From assembly GCA_045588575.1 (NCBI GenBank), contig JAZNEJ010000001.1, forward strand, positions 62,001 to 126,000: DNA of 64,000 nt, written 5' to 3'. How positions within the stretch are numbered: the stretch's first letter is position 1; every line of letters starts with the position of its first letter. Positions 40,768 to 48,533 of this stretch are shown piece by piece. Made by a program: the position numbers and the translations under genes. Under the pieces are notes generated by a model. The model searched no databases. It was not told the DNA's origin and saw only the letters and a list, made by a program, of their open reading frames with translations. Origin of the DNA: RGIG5299 sp045588575 (GTDB lineage Bacteria > Bacillota > Clostridia > Oscillospirales > RGIG5299).

Positions 40768-42390
40768 TTGGAAAACCGCGCAGAAAACAGTGAAAGAATA
40801 GTTTTAAAAGGTGCTTTAATCCTTGCTATTTCGAGCGGAATAGTTAAAATTTTAAGCGCCGTATATAAAATCCCGCTTTACAACCTCGTCGGTTCCGGTG
40901 TAATGGGTTATTATTCAACCGGCTTCCAAATTTACTCGTTTCTTTTAACTCTTGCAACGGCGGGGTTCCCCGTTGCCATGTCGAGAATGGTTGCAACGGC
41001 AAACGCTCAAAACAGAAAAAACGAGCCTAAAAGAATTTTTGCGGTTGCAATACTCACCTACGGTCTTTTCAGCTTGCTCGTAAGCATTGCCATGTTCTTT
41101 TTCTCCGACTCTATTGCTGAGCTTATGAACTCACCCGGAGCGAGCCTTTCAATAAAATCAATTGCTCCCGCAATTTTTTTGGTAACCGTTGCTTCGGCAA
41201 TTAAGGGATATTATCAGGGAAATCAGAATATGGTTCCCACCTCGGTTGCAAACTTAATTGAAGCGCTTGTAAAGCTTATTTCGGGCTTTACCCTTGCTTT
41301 TGTTTTTATGTCGCTTTATCCCGGCGAAGACGAAATAATTTCGGCAGGCACAATTCTTTGCGGAGCTATAAGCGCTCTTTCCGCTCTTATTTTTCTTGTA
41401 ATTTTAACCGTTTCAAAGCTTTTAAAGCGCAGAAAAAGCGGAATATACGCCGACCAATACTGTGTGCCCTCAACGCCTTATAAAAAGCTTTTTCCCGAAT
41501 TTTTCGCAATAAGCATTCCCATAATGTTGGGTTCTCTTTCCACCATTTTCTCGGGAATTGTTGATAATTACTTGATTTTGGACCGCTTCCAATCAATCGG
41601 TCTTTCGCCTGAGGCGGCAAACGATATTTGGGGCTCTTACAACACAATGGCGGGCACCATATATACTCTTCCCACCTTTATTATAGTTGCGGTTTCGGCA
41701 AGCATAATTCCCGCAATTGCAAAGCATTTTTCTCTTCGCGAAAAAGAACTTATCAGAAGCGACATAAACCTTGCAAGCCGCATTTGCGGTATTGTTGTTT
41801 TCCCCATTGCCCTTGGCATTGCGGTTTTGCCCGAACAAATTTTGGGCGTTCTTTACGGAAACGATATTCATATTAAAGAGGTTTCGGAGGCACTTGTTTT
41901 CCTCTGTGCCGCAATGATTTTTCTTGCTTTCACAAACTGCTTTACCGGAATTTTACAGGCAATAAACAAGCAAAAAATTCCTGTTATAAACATAGTTATT
42001 TCGCTTGTTGTTAAATCGGTTTTGGCTTATATCCTTTTGAGCATTCCCGGCGTTGGCGTTAAGGGCGCCGCAATTTCCACTCTTGCCGCAATGCTGGTTT
42101 CGGTTGTGCTGAACGGAATTGCTATAAAACGGCATACGGGTATGTTCCCCTCGGTTATAAAATGCATATTAAAGCCCTTTATTTCCGGCTGCTGTGCTGC
42201 CGCAACCGCTTGGCTCTGCTTTAAAGGCCTCTCTTTGACCAATCTTGCTATAAATCCTTCAATTTGCACCGTTATATCTATCTTTGCGGCAATAATCGTC
42301 TACTTTATTGCTCTTTCCGTAACGGGCACATTCACCAAAAAGGACTTTCAATTATTGTTGAAAAGTAACAAAAATTCAAAAAACCCTTGA
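40768..42390 (+). CDS. SpoVB/MurJ-like lipid flippase
   Basis: A 540-residue MOP-superfamily transporter with about fourteen helices. The start is TTG at 40768 with GAGGTG 5 bases upstream. VLKGALILAISSGIVKILSAVYKIPLYNL and NLIEALVKLISGF mark the SpoVB/YabM/MurJ group that moves lipid-linked peptidoglycan or polysaccharide precursors across the membrane. The gene order flippase-HU-rqcP resembles the Bacillus yabM region but mazG, yabP and yabQ are not here. Confidence 0.9.
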   Translation: MENRAENSERIVLKGALILAISSGIVKILSAVYKIPLYNLVGSGVMGYYSTGFQIYSFLLTLATAGFPVAMSRMVATANAQNRKNEPKRIFAVAILTYGLFSLLVSIAMFFFSDSIAELMNSPGASLSIKSIAPAIFLVTVASAIKGYYQGNQNMVPTSVANLIEALVKLISGFTLAFVFMSLYPGEDEIISAGTILCGAISALSALIFLVILTVSKLLKRRKSGIYADQYCVPSTPYKKLFPEFFAISIPIMLGSLSTIFSGIVDNYLILDRFQSIGLSPEAANDIWGSYNTMAGTIYTLPTFIIVAVSASIIPAIAKHFSLREKELIRSDINLASRICGIVVFPIALGIAVLPEQILGVLYGNDIHIKEVSEALVFLCAAMIFLAFTNCFTGILQAINKQKIPVINIVISLVVKSVLAYILLSIPGVGVKGAAISTLAAMLVSVVLNGIAIKRHTGMFPSVIKCILKPFISGCCAAATAWLCFKGLSLTNLAINPSICTVISIFAAIIVYFIALSVTGTFTKKDFQLLLKSNKNSKNP

Positions 42391-42452
42391 AAATGTATAA
42401 ACAATATGCTAAAATGTTTAAGATGATATAAATTTTGTTTGAATTTAAAATT

Positions 42453-42482
42453 TAGAAATTTTGAACAAAATTTGTTATAATT
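42453..42482 (+). promoter_or_regulatory. Promoter of HU gene, extended -10
   Basis: TATAAT (42477-42482) is preceded by TGT, an extended -10; a weak -35, TTAGAA (42453-42458), lies 18 bases upstream. Confidence 0.55.
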
Positions 42483-42546
42483 GTCTGTAAATCGGGCATT
42501 TTATAACACATAGCGTTACAAATAATATTTTATAAGGAGCAAGAAA

Positions 42547-42819
42547 ATGAACAAGGCTGAACTTATTACAATCATAGCTGAGGACGCAAAAATATCCAAA
42601 AAGGCAGCAGAAGCTGCACTTAACGCTTTTACCGGCGCAGTTGAAGGCGCTCTTAAAAAAGGCGATAAGGTTACTTTAGTTGGCTTCGGAACTTTCGACG
42701 TAAGAAAGAGAGCCGCAAGAAACGGACGTAACCCCAGAACCAAAGAGGTTATCAAAATTAAAGCCGCTAAGCTTCCCGTTTTCAAAGCAGGCGCAGGCCT
42801 TAAAAAAGCTATCGACTAA
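42547..42819 (+). CDS. hup: HU family DNA-binding protein
   Basis: A 90-residue nucleoid protein. MNKAELITIIAEDAKISKKAAE leads to the VTLVGFGTFDVRKRAARNGRNP beta arm and FKAGAGLKKAI at the end, all standard for bacterial HU. AAGGAG lies 7 bases before the ATG. It is separately promoted and partly terminated by the hairpin at 42838, so it is probably expressed more than rqcP. Confidence 0.96.
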   Translation: MNKAELITIIAEDAKISKKAAEAALNAFTGAVEGALKKGDKVTLVGFGTFDVRKRAARNGRNPRTKEVIKIKAAKLPVFKAGAGLKKAID

Positions 42820-42837
42820 TTGTTGAAAATTAAAGTT

Positions 42838-42872
42838 CGACGCACTTTCAAAAGTGCGTCGGATTTATTTTA
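42838..42872 (+). terminator. Partial terminator between HU and rqcP
   Basis: A perfect 10-bp GC-rich stem CGACGCACTT/AAGTGCGTCG with TCAA loop is followed by GATTTATTTT, an interrupted T-run. It should reduce read-through into rqcP without blocking it. Confidence 0.7.
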
Positions 42873-42882
42873 AAGGTGCATT

Positions 42883-43125
42883 ATGAGAATAGACAAATAT
42901 CTTAAAGTTTCAAGAATAATTAAGCGCAGAACAGTTGCCCAAGAGGCTTGCGGCACCGACCATATTTGTGTTAACGGAAAAGCCGTTAAGCCCTCTTATA
43001 ACGTTAAAATCGGCGATATTATAACCGTTCGCTTCGGAACAACCGAAACGAACTACAAGGTTGTTTCAATAAAGGAACACGCCTTAAAAGCCGATGCAAG
43101 CGATATGTATGAGGAAATAAAATAA
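42883..43125 (+). CDS. rqcP: RqcP-like S4 domain protein
   Basis: An 80-residue S4 RNA-binding protein (MRIDKYLKVSRIIKRRTVAQEAC...VNGKAVKPSYNVKIGD, quoted in part). It corresponds to Bacillus YabO, now RqcP, which binds the 50S subunit with RqcH for poly-alanine tailing of stalled peptides. AAAGGTG lies 6 bases upstream of the ATG. In Bacillus it follows mazG and precedes yabP; here it follows HU. Hsp15-like ribosomal proteins are an alternative. Confidence 0.88.
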   Translation: MRIDKYLKVSRIIKRRTVAQEACGTDHICVNGKAVKPSYNVKIGDIITVRFGTTETNYKVVSIKEHALKADASDMYEEIK

Positions 43126-43136
43126 ACGGTTAAAAC

Positions 43137-43169
43137 AAAAGCTCCGAGCCGCTTGGTTCGGAGCTTTTT
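43137..43169. terminator. Bidirectional terminator
   Basis: AAAAGCTCCGA (43137-43147) pairs with TCGGAGCTTTT (43158-43168); it lies between the convergent rqcP and XRE genes. Confidence 0.8.
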
Positions 43170-43170
43170 A

Positions 43171-43482
43171 TTATTTTTCATTTAACCGTTTTGCCGTATT
43201 TATTAAAATCTCAAGGTCGGCCTCGGACATATTCTGAGTTAAAAGATAAAGATTTCTCACAAGCTGAGGCTCGGCTATTTCTTCATCGAAAAACTCTCGG
43301 GGTGTTACACCGAGATATTCGCAAATATAAAGAAATTCACTCAAAGAAGGCATTGACCTTCCCGAAGATATACTTTGTATATAACTTTTGCTATGTCCTA
43401 AATCGGTACTCATTCTATATTCAGAAACATTCTTTTTCGTTCTTAAAACTGAAATGCGCTCTCTTATAAAGTTTAAATCCAT
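43171..43482 (-). CDS. XRE regulator divergent from SLOG gene
   Basis: A 103-residue single-domain Cro/C1 repressor. The HTH spans about 5-62 (ISVLRTKKNVSEYRMSTDLG, then SKSYIQSISSGRSMPSLSEF), with a short helical tail (about 70-103). AGGTG lies 8 bases before the ATG. It is divergent from the SLOG gene, and the shared intergenic DNA carries four ATTACCG half-sites, so it is a good candidate to regulate both. Confidence 0.85.
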   Translation of the reverse strand: MDLNFIRERISVLRTKKNVSEYRMSTDLGHSKSYIQSISSGRSMPSLSEFLYICEYLGVTPREFFDEEIAEPQLVRNLYLLTQNMSEADLEILINTAKRLNEK

Positions 43483-43520
43483 CGCCTACACCTCACTTAT
43501 ATTATTTTATAATAATTTAA

Positions 43521-43579
43521 GCGGTAATATTCACGATAAAATTACCGATTATTGTTGATAATTACCGCTTACAGCGGTA
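43521..43579. repeat. ATTACCGC half-sites, candidate XRE operator
   Basis: CGGTAAT and ATTACCG (within 43522-43547) form one inverted pair with 12 bases between. TACCGCT-TAC-AGCGGTA (43563-43579) forms a tight palindrome placed between the -35 and -10 of the SLOG promoter. Four copies of one half-site in 60 bases is strongly suggestive of regulator binding. Confidence 0.65.
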
Positions 43580-43583
43580 TAAT
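43555..43583 (+). promoter_or_regulatory. Sigma-A promoter of SLOG gene
   Basis: TTGATA (43555-43560) and TATAAT (43578-43583) are 17 bases apart; the spacer holds the palindrome. It lies upstream of the ATG at 43638. Confidence 0.75.
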
Positions 43584-43637
43584 ATAAGTGAAATGCAAAT
43601 TAAAAAAGGTAGCTTTTACATAAAGGACGTGTTAAAT

Positions 43638-44105
43638 ATGCTTAACCTTTACACCGTGGCGTTTTTTGGGCATAAATATATTGATAACCCGTTTCCCGTA
43701 AAGCAGCGTTTGGAGGAATATATTAAAAGCCTTATTTTTCGCTATGAATACGTTGATTTTTTAGTTGGAAGAAACGGTGATTTCGACCAAATTGCAGCCG
43801 CCTCGGTTTTTCACGTTCGTAAGGAGCACCGTTGCGATAACAGTTCTCTTATTCTTGTTCTTCCGTATATTGTTTCAGATTATATAAACAACAAAAACAG
43901 CTTTTTGAATTATTATTCCGAGGTTGAAATATGCGAAAAAGCTTCGGCGGCGCACCCAAAATCAGCAATAGAAATCCGCAACCGCGAAATGATTAAGCGC
44001 GCCGACCTTATTTTATGTTACTTAAATAAAAATGAAGGAAACACCTTAAAACTAATACAATACGCACTAAAACTCGGAAAAGATATCGTAAATCTTGCAA
44101 ACTAA
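43638..44105 (+). CDS. SLOG (DUF1273-like) domain protein
   Basis: A 155-residue Rossmann-like protein of the SLOG superfamily, which is related to TIR and LOG enzymes and predicted to bind or process nucleotide ligands. Features: TVAFFGHKYI at the start, VDFLVGRNGDFDQIAAASVF (phosphate-binding GxxG-like), LILVLPYI and C-terminal KSAIEIRNREMIKRADLILC. I chose the ATG at 43638 (AAGGA 10 bases upstream); the frame begins at 43593. Small SLOG proteins of this sort occur as conserved hypotheticals in gut Clostridia. Function unknown. Confidence 0.75.
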   Translation: MLNLYTVAFFGHKYIDNPFPVKQRLEEYIKSLIFRYEYVDFLVGRNGDFDQIAAASVFHVRKEHRCDNSSLILVLPYIVSDYINNKNSFLNYYSEVEICEKASAAHPKSAIEIRNREMIKRADLILCYLNKNEGNTLKLIQYALKLGKDIVNLAN

Positions 44106-44131
44106 AAATCCTCTCTTTAAGAGAGGATTTT
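44105..44131. terminator. Terminator shared by SLOG gene and his operon
   Basis: AAAATCCTCTC/GAGAGGATTTT with TTTAA loop lies between the SLOG stop and the hisIE stop; both strands end in U-rich runs. Confidence 0.8.
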
Positions 44132-44139
44132 CAGCTTTA

Positions 44140-44790
44140 TTATTTAGTCATTTTTTCTTGCTTAACCTTTTTGTCTATTACGTGGCGTGAAGCAAGCTCG
44201 TTTAAAACGTCTTCAATTGAAATTCCCATTTCAATCATTAAAACCATAACGTGATAATAAAGGTCGGCAATTTCATATATCGTTTCTTTTTTATCGTCTG
44301 CCTTTGCGGCAATTATAACCTCTGTCGATTCTTCGCCCACCTTTTTGAGAATTTTATCTATTCCCTTTTCAAAAAGATAGGTAGTGTATGAGCCTTCGGT
44401 TTTGTTTATTTTTCTTCCCTCAATGAGCTTGAAGAGAATTTCGGGAGAAAATTCGCCTCTTTCATCGTTTTCAAAAACGGTGTTGTTAAAGCAGGAATCG
44501 TCTCCCTTGTGGCACGCAGGTCCTTCTTTATCAACCTTTACTATGAGCGCATCGTTATCGCAGTCTGCGGTTATTGAAACGATATGCTGATAATTTCCGC
44601 TCGTTTCACCCTTTAACCAAAGCTCGTTTCTCGAACGGCTGTAAAAACAGGTGAGCTTTTTCTCCATTGAAATTTTAAGGCTTTCTTCGTTCATATATGC
44701 CAAGGTTAAAACCTTTTTGGTTGTGTTATCTACGACTATTGCGGGAATTAAGCCCTTTTCGTCAAACTTTAATTCGTTAATGTTTACCAT
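44140..44790 (-). CDS. hisIE: Bifunctional HisI/HisE
   Basis: A 216-residue fusion carrying out steps two and three of histidine synthesis. The N-terminal cyclohydrolase (about 1-105) has LTLAYMNEESL, WLKGETSGNYQHIVSI and the Zn-binding DCDNDALIVKVDKEGPACH. The C-terminal pyrophosphohydrolase (about 110-216) has GIDKILKKVGEESTEVIIAAK and MVLMIEMGISIEDVLNELASRH. AGGTGAT lies 6 bases before the ATG. It is the last gene of the operon. Confidence 0.95.
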   Translation of the reverse strand: MVNINELKFDEKGLIPAIVVDNTTKKVLTLAYMNEESLKISMEKKLTCFYSRSRNELWLKGETSGNYQHIVSITADCDNDALIVKVDKEGPACHKGDDSCFNNTVFENDERGEFSPEILFKLIEGRKINKTEGSYTTYLFEKGIDKILKKVGEESTEVIIAAKADDKKETIYEIADLYYHVMVLMIEMGISIEDVLNELASRHVIDKKVKQEKMTK

Positions 44791-44799
44791 TTATATCAC

Positions 44800-45558
44800 C
44801 TATATCCTTACAGAGATGCCGTTTTTCAAAAGCATTTCTTTTAAATCTTTTATTTCTACCTCTTTATAGTGGAAGATTGAAGCGGCAAGACCTGCGTCAA
44901 CCTTCGGTAACGTTTTAAAAAGAGTTATAAAGTCTTCAATTTTGCCTGCGCCGCCCGATGCAATAACGGGAACGTTAACAGCGTTGCAAACCGCTTCGAG
45001 CATTTCGAGGTCGAAACCGTCTTTCATTCCGTCGGTGTTAATGGAGTTTAAAACAACCTCGCCCGCACCGTTATCAACGCAGCGCTTTATCCATGAAACC
45101 GCTTCCATTCCGGTATTTTCTCTGCCACCCTTGGCAAAAACTCTGAAAACGCCGTCTACCCTTTTAACGTCTGCCGAAATTACAACGCATTGGTCGCCGT
45201 AGCGCTTTGCGGCTTCATATATGAGATTGGGGTTTTTAATCGCCCCCGAATTTACGCTAACCTTATCGGCGCCGCATTTTAAAACCTTATCGAAATCCTC
45301 AAGCGTGTTTATTCCGCCGCCAACCGTTAAAGGAATAAAGACGGTTTTAGCAACCTCTTTAAGAATATCGGTAAAAATACCTCGGTTTTCCGCCGATGCC
45401 GTTATATCGTAAAAAACGAGCTCGTCGGCGCCGTTTGCACTGTAATATTTTGCAAACTCAACGGGCGACGAAATTTCGTTAAGTCCTTCAAAATTTTTGC
45501 CTTTAACAACCTTTCCGTTTCTAACGTCAAGGCAAGGAATAATTCTTTTAGTTATCAT
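44800..45558 (-). CDS. hisF: Imidazole glycerol phosphate synthase cyclase
   Basis: A 252-residue TIM barrel with the diagnostic RIIPCLDVRNGKVVKGKNFE start, ADELVFYDITASAE, LTVGGGINTLEDF, VVISADVKRVD and PVIASGGAGKIEDF. It pairs with HisH to make imidazole glycerol phosphate and AICAR. Start overlaps hisA stop by 4 bases. Confidence 0.97.
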   Translation of the reverse strand: MITKRIIPCLDVRNGKVVKGKNFEGLNEISSPVEFAKYYSANGADELVFYDITASAENRGIFTDILKEVAKTVFIPLTVGGGINTLEDFDKVLKCGADKVSVNSGAIKNPNLIYEAAKRYGDQCVVISADVKRVDGVFRVFAKGGRENTGMEAVSWIKRCVDNGAGEVVLNSINTDGMKDGFDLEMLEAVCNAVNVPVIASGGAGKIEDFITLFKTLPKVDAGLAASIFHYKEVEIKDLKEMLLKNGISVRI

Positions 45559-46268
45559 TTTGCCACCTTTATAGCTTCGCTTAAATTTATAGCTCCGGTA
45601 TAGTAAGCCTTTCCTATAATTGCGCCGTATAAATTCATTTTTCTTAAATTTGCAACGTCGCTTATTGACGAAACACCGCCCGAGGCCGTTATATCTATTT
45701 TAAATTTTTCACTCATCTCGCGGTAAAGTTCAAGATTTGTTCCCTTCATTGCGCCGTCCTTTGAAATGTCGGTGCAAATTATATGTTTAACCCCGAGATT
45801 AATCATTTTTTCGCAAAAATCGAAAAGAGTGATTTCGGTTTTTTCGAGCCAGCCCTTAATTGCAACGAAGCCGTCTTTAATATCTATGCCAACCGAAATT
45901 TTTTCATTATATTCTTCAAGCGCCTGTTTAAGAAAATCGGGATTTGTTACGGCTGCCGTACCTATTATAACACGGTTTACGCCTATTTCAAAATATTTTC
46001 TTACCGTTTCAATATTTCTTATTCCGCCGCCTATTTCAACGAAAAGGCCGCCCTCGTTTACTATTTTTTCAACCGTTTCAACGTTATCGGTGGTGCCGTT
46101 TTTAGCGCCGTCCAAATCAACGAGATGAAGGTGCATTGCGCCCTCGTTTTTAAAATCCTTAACAACCTCTGACGGATTATCGTTATAACAGGTTTTTTGG
46201 TTATAATCGCCCTTTAAAAGTCTAACCGCTTTGCCGTCGATTATATCTATTGCGGGGAAAATAATCAT
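45555..46268 (-). CDS. hisA: ProFAR isomerase
   Basis: A 237-residue TIM-barrel isomerase (FPAIDIIDGKAVRLLKGDY, HLHLVDLDGAKNG, EIGGGIRNIETV and IDITASGGVSSISD). It opens the ribose ring of ProFAR. I chose the ATG at 46268, with GAGGAGG 7 bases upstream, overlapping the hisH stop as ATGA, rather than the longer frame to 46286. Confidence 0.96.
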   Translation of the reverse strand: MIIFPAIDIIDGKAVRLLKGDYNQKTCYNDNPSEVVKDFKNEGAMHLHLVDLDGAKNGTTDNVETVEKIVNEGGLFVEIGGGIRNIETVRKYFEIGVNRVIIGTAAVTNPDFLKQALEEYNEKISVGIDIKDGFVAIKGWLEKTEITLFDFCEKMINLGVKHIICTDISKDGAMKGTNLELYREMSEKFKIDITASGGVSSISDVANLRKMNLYGAIIGKAYYTGAINLSEAIKVAK

Positions 46269-46885
46269 TTTACTTCCTCCTCGCAAAACGCCTTTAAGAT
46301 TTTAAGACCTACGTCGCCGCTTTTTTCGGGGTGAAATTGGCATCCGTAAACGTTATTTTTGCAAACCGCCGCGGTTAAGGTTGCTCCGTAATCGGTGGTG
46401 GCGCTAACGCTTTCTTCGCAGTCGGCTCCGTAAAATGAATGGACGAAATAAACAAAATCGCCATCTTTTAAATATTTAAAAATTCTGCATTTGTTTTCTG
46501 TGAATTTAAGCGAATTCCAACCGATGTGAGGAATTTTAAGCTCGCTTGGAATAACGCTTGAAATAGGCTTAATTGAGCCTTTTATAAGCGCAAGCCCCTC
46601 GTGCTCGCCGTATTCGTAGCTTTTCTCGAAAAGAAGCTGCATTCCGAGACAAATGCCCAAAAGCTCTTTGCCCTTTGAAACCTCGTTTAAAACGACCTTA
46701 TCAAGCCCCGTTTCTCTCAGCTTTAAAACGGCATCTCCAAAGGCGCCAACACCCGGGAGAATTATTTTATCGGCCTTTTCTATCGTTTCTTTATCGGAGG
46801 TAACAACCGCAGAGGCCCCAATGGCCTTTAAAGAGGAAACGAGTGAAAATAAATTTCCAACTCCGTAATCAATTATGGCAACCAT
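46265..46885 (-). CDS. hisH: Imidazole glycerol phosphate synthase glutaminase
   Basis: A 206-residue class I glutamine amidotransferase. VAIIDYGVGNLFSLVSSLKA, KELLGICLGMQLLFEKSYE with nucleophile Cys, and VYGCQFHPEKSGDVGL with the catalytic His-Glu are present. It feeds ammonia to HisF. Its start overlaps the hisB stop as TAATG. Confidence 0.96.
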   Translation of the reverse strand: MVAIIDYGVGNLFSLVSSLKAIGASAVVTSDKETIEKADKIILPGVGAFGDAVLKLRETGLDKVVLNEVSKGKELLGICLGMQLLFEKSYEYGEHEGLALIKGSIKPISSVIPSELKIPHIGWNSLKFTENKCRIFKYLKDGDFVYFVHSFYGADCEESVSATTDYGATLTAAVCKNNVYGCQFHPEKSGDVGLKILKAFCEEEVK

Positions 46886-47472
46886 TATAAAACTCCCTTG
46901 GTTGAAGGAATTTCATCTTTATATTTCTCATCTATTTTAACCGCCTGCTTAATGCTGCGGGCAACACTTTTGAAAATTCCTTCAATGATATGATGTGAAT
47001 TAGTGCCTTCAAGCTGCTTTATGTGAAGAGTGGCTTCGCTGCTTCTGACAAAGGCAAACCAAAATTCACAAACGAGCTCGGTGTCGAAATCGCCGACCTT
47101 TTCGGTGGGTATTTCAAAGAAATTACCTAAAAAGCATCTGCCCGAAAAGTCGATTGCCGATAAAATAAGAGTTTCGTCCATAGGCAAAATCATACTTCCG
47201 TATCTTTCAATGCCCTTTTTGTCGCCAAGCGCTTCTTTAAAAGCAAGTCCCAAGCAAATGCCTATATCTTCAACGGTGTGATGATAATCCACCTCAACGT
47301 CGCCGTCGCACTTAACGGTTAGGTCAAATCTTCCGTGTTTGGCAAAAAGCGTGAGCATATGGTCTAAAAAACCGCATCCGCTTTGAATGCTGCTTTCACC
47401 CGTGCCGTCAACGTTAAGCTTTAATTCTATTTTTGTTTCTTTGGTATTTCTTTTAACTTCGGAAACTCTCAT
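46885..47472 (-). CDS. hisB: Imidazoleglycerol-phosphate dehydratase
   Basis: A 195-residue single-domain enzyme. GCGFLDHMLTLFAKHGRFDL, DYHHTVEDIGICLG and NSHHIIEGIFKSVARSIKQA supply the Mn-binding histidines. The phosphatase fusion of enterobacterial HisB is absent, so histidinol phosphatase must be elsewhere. It overlaps hisC by 4 bases. Confidence 0.96.
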   Translation of the reverse strand: MRVSEVKRNTKETKIELKLNVDGTGESSIQSGCGFLDHMLTLFAKHGRFDLTVKCDGDVEVDYHHTVEDIGICLGLAFKEALGDKKGIERYGSMILPMDETLILSAIDFSGRCFLGNFFEIPTEKVGDFDTELVCEFWFAFVRSSEATLHIKQLEGTNSHHIIEGIFKSVARSIKQAVKIDEKYKDEIPSTKGVL

Positions 47473-48533
47473 TTCATTTCCTCCAAAATTTCTTTGATTT
47501 TCAAAACGAGAATATTCATCTGCTCATCGGTTCCTATTGTTATGCGGTTATAGTCTTTAATTTTTTCTTTGCCGAAATGACGCACCAAAACGCCCTTTTC
47601 CTTAAGCTTTAAATAAAGCTCCTCACCGCCTATTTTGCCGTGCTTTGCAAAAACGAAGTTTGCAACCGAATTTACAACCTCAAATCCCAAGGCTTTAAGC
47701 TCTTTAACCGTGTTTTCGCGGGTTTTAATAATTTCTGCGCAATTTTTTTCGGTGTATTTTTCATCCTCCAAAACGCCTATTGCCGCCGCCATAGTCATAC
47801 TGTTTATGTTATAGGGATTAGTTGAATATCTAACGGTGTTTAAATCCTTTATAATTTCCTCGGAGGCAACTCCAAAGCCTATTCTGGCGCCTGCCATAGA
47901 GCGTGATTTCGAGAAGGTTTGAGTAACCAAAAGGTTATCGTATTTATCTATTAAAGAAATTGCGCTTTCACCGCCGAAATCAACGTAGGCCTCGTCTATA
48001 ACAACGAGATTATCGGAATTTGTTTTAACAATTTCTTCAATTTCGCTTAACTCCAACATAATGCCGGTGGGCGCGTTGGGGTTTGCAATGAAGATATTTT
48101 TGTTTATCCCCAAATAGTCGTTTACGTTTATTGTAAAATCCTCGTTTAACGGAATTTCTTCGTAAGGAATGCCGTTGATTTTTGCAAAAACGGGATAAAA
48201 TCCGTAGGTTATATTCGGAAATACCGCCTTGGTTTTTTTGCTTGCAAAGGCAAGAAAAGCAAAGTTTAAAATTTCATCGGAGCCGTTTGTAACTATAACG
48301 TTAGATGCCTTGACTCCGCACATATCCGCAATTTTTCGGGTTAGCTCTTTACACTCGGGGTCGGGATATAAATTAAGCTTTTTTACCGCTTTTTTGGTTA
48401 ACTTTTCAACCTTTTTAGATGGCGGAAAAGGAGATTCGTTTGTGTTAAGCTTAATATATTTCATATCCTTCGGCTGTTCGCCGGGGGTGTAGGGAACGAG
48501 GTTTTTAACTCTTGAATTCAAAAATTTGCTCAT
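47469..48533 (-). CDS. hisC: Histidinol-phosphate aminotransferase
   Basis: A 354-residue fold-type I PLP enzyme, with KLNTNESPFPPSKKVEKL, ELTRKIADMCGV, VTNGSDEILNFAF, FIANPNAPTG and the PLP lysine in TQTFSKSRSMAGARIGF. It converts imidazole acetol phosphate to histidinol phosphate. Start overlaps hisD stop by 4 bases. Confidence 0.95.
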   Translation of the reverse strand: MSKFLNSRVKNLVPYTPGEQPKDMKYIKLNTNESPFPPSKKVEKLTKKAVKKLNLYPDPECKELTRKIADMCGVKASNVIVTNGSDEILNFAFLAFASKKTKAVFPNITYGFYPVFAKINGIPYEEIPLNEDFTINVNDYLGINKNIFIANPNAPTGIMLELSEIEEIVKTNSDNLVVIDEAYVDFGGESAISLIDKYDNLLVTQTFSKSRSMAGARIGFGVASEEIIKDLNTVRYSTNPYNINSMTMAAAIGVLEDEKYTEKNCAEIIKTRENTVKELKALGFEVVNSVANFVFAKHGKIGGEELYLKLKEKGVLVRHFGKEKIKDYNRITIGTDEQMNILVLKIKEILEEMK

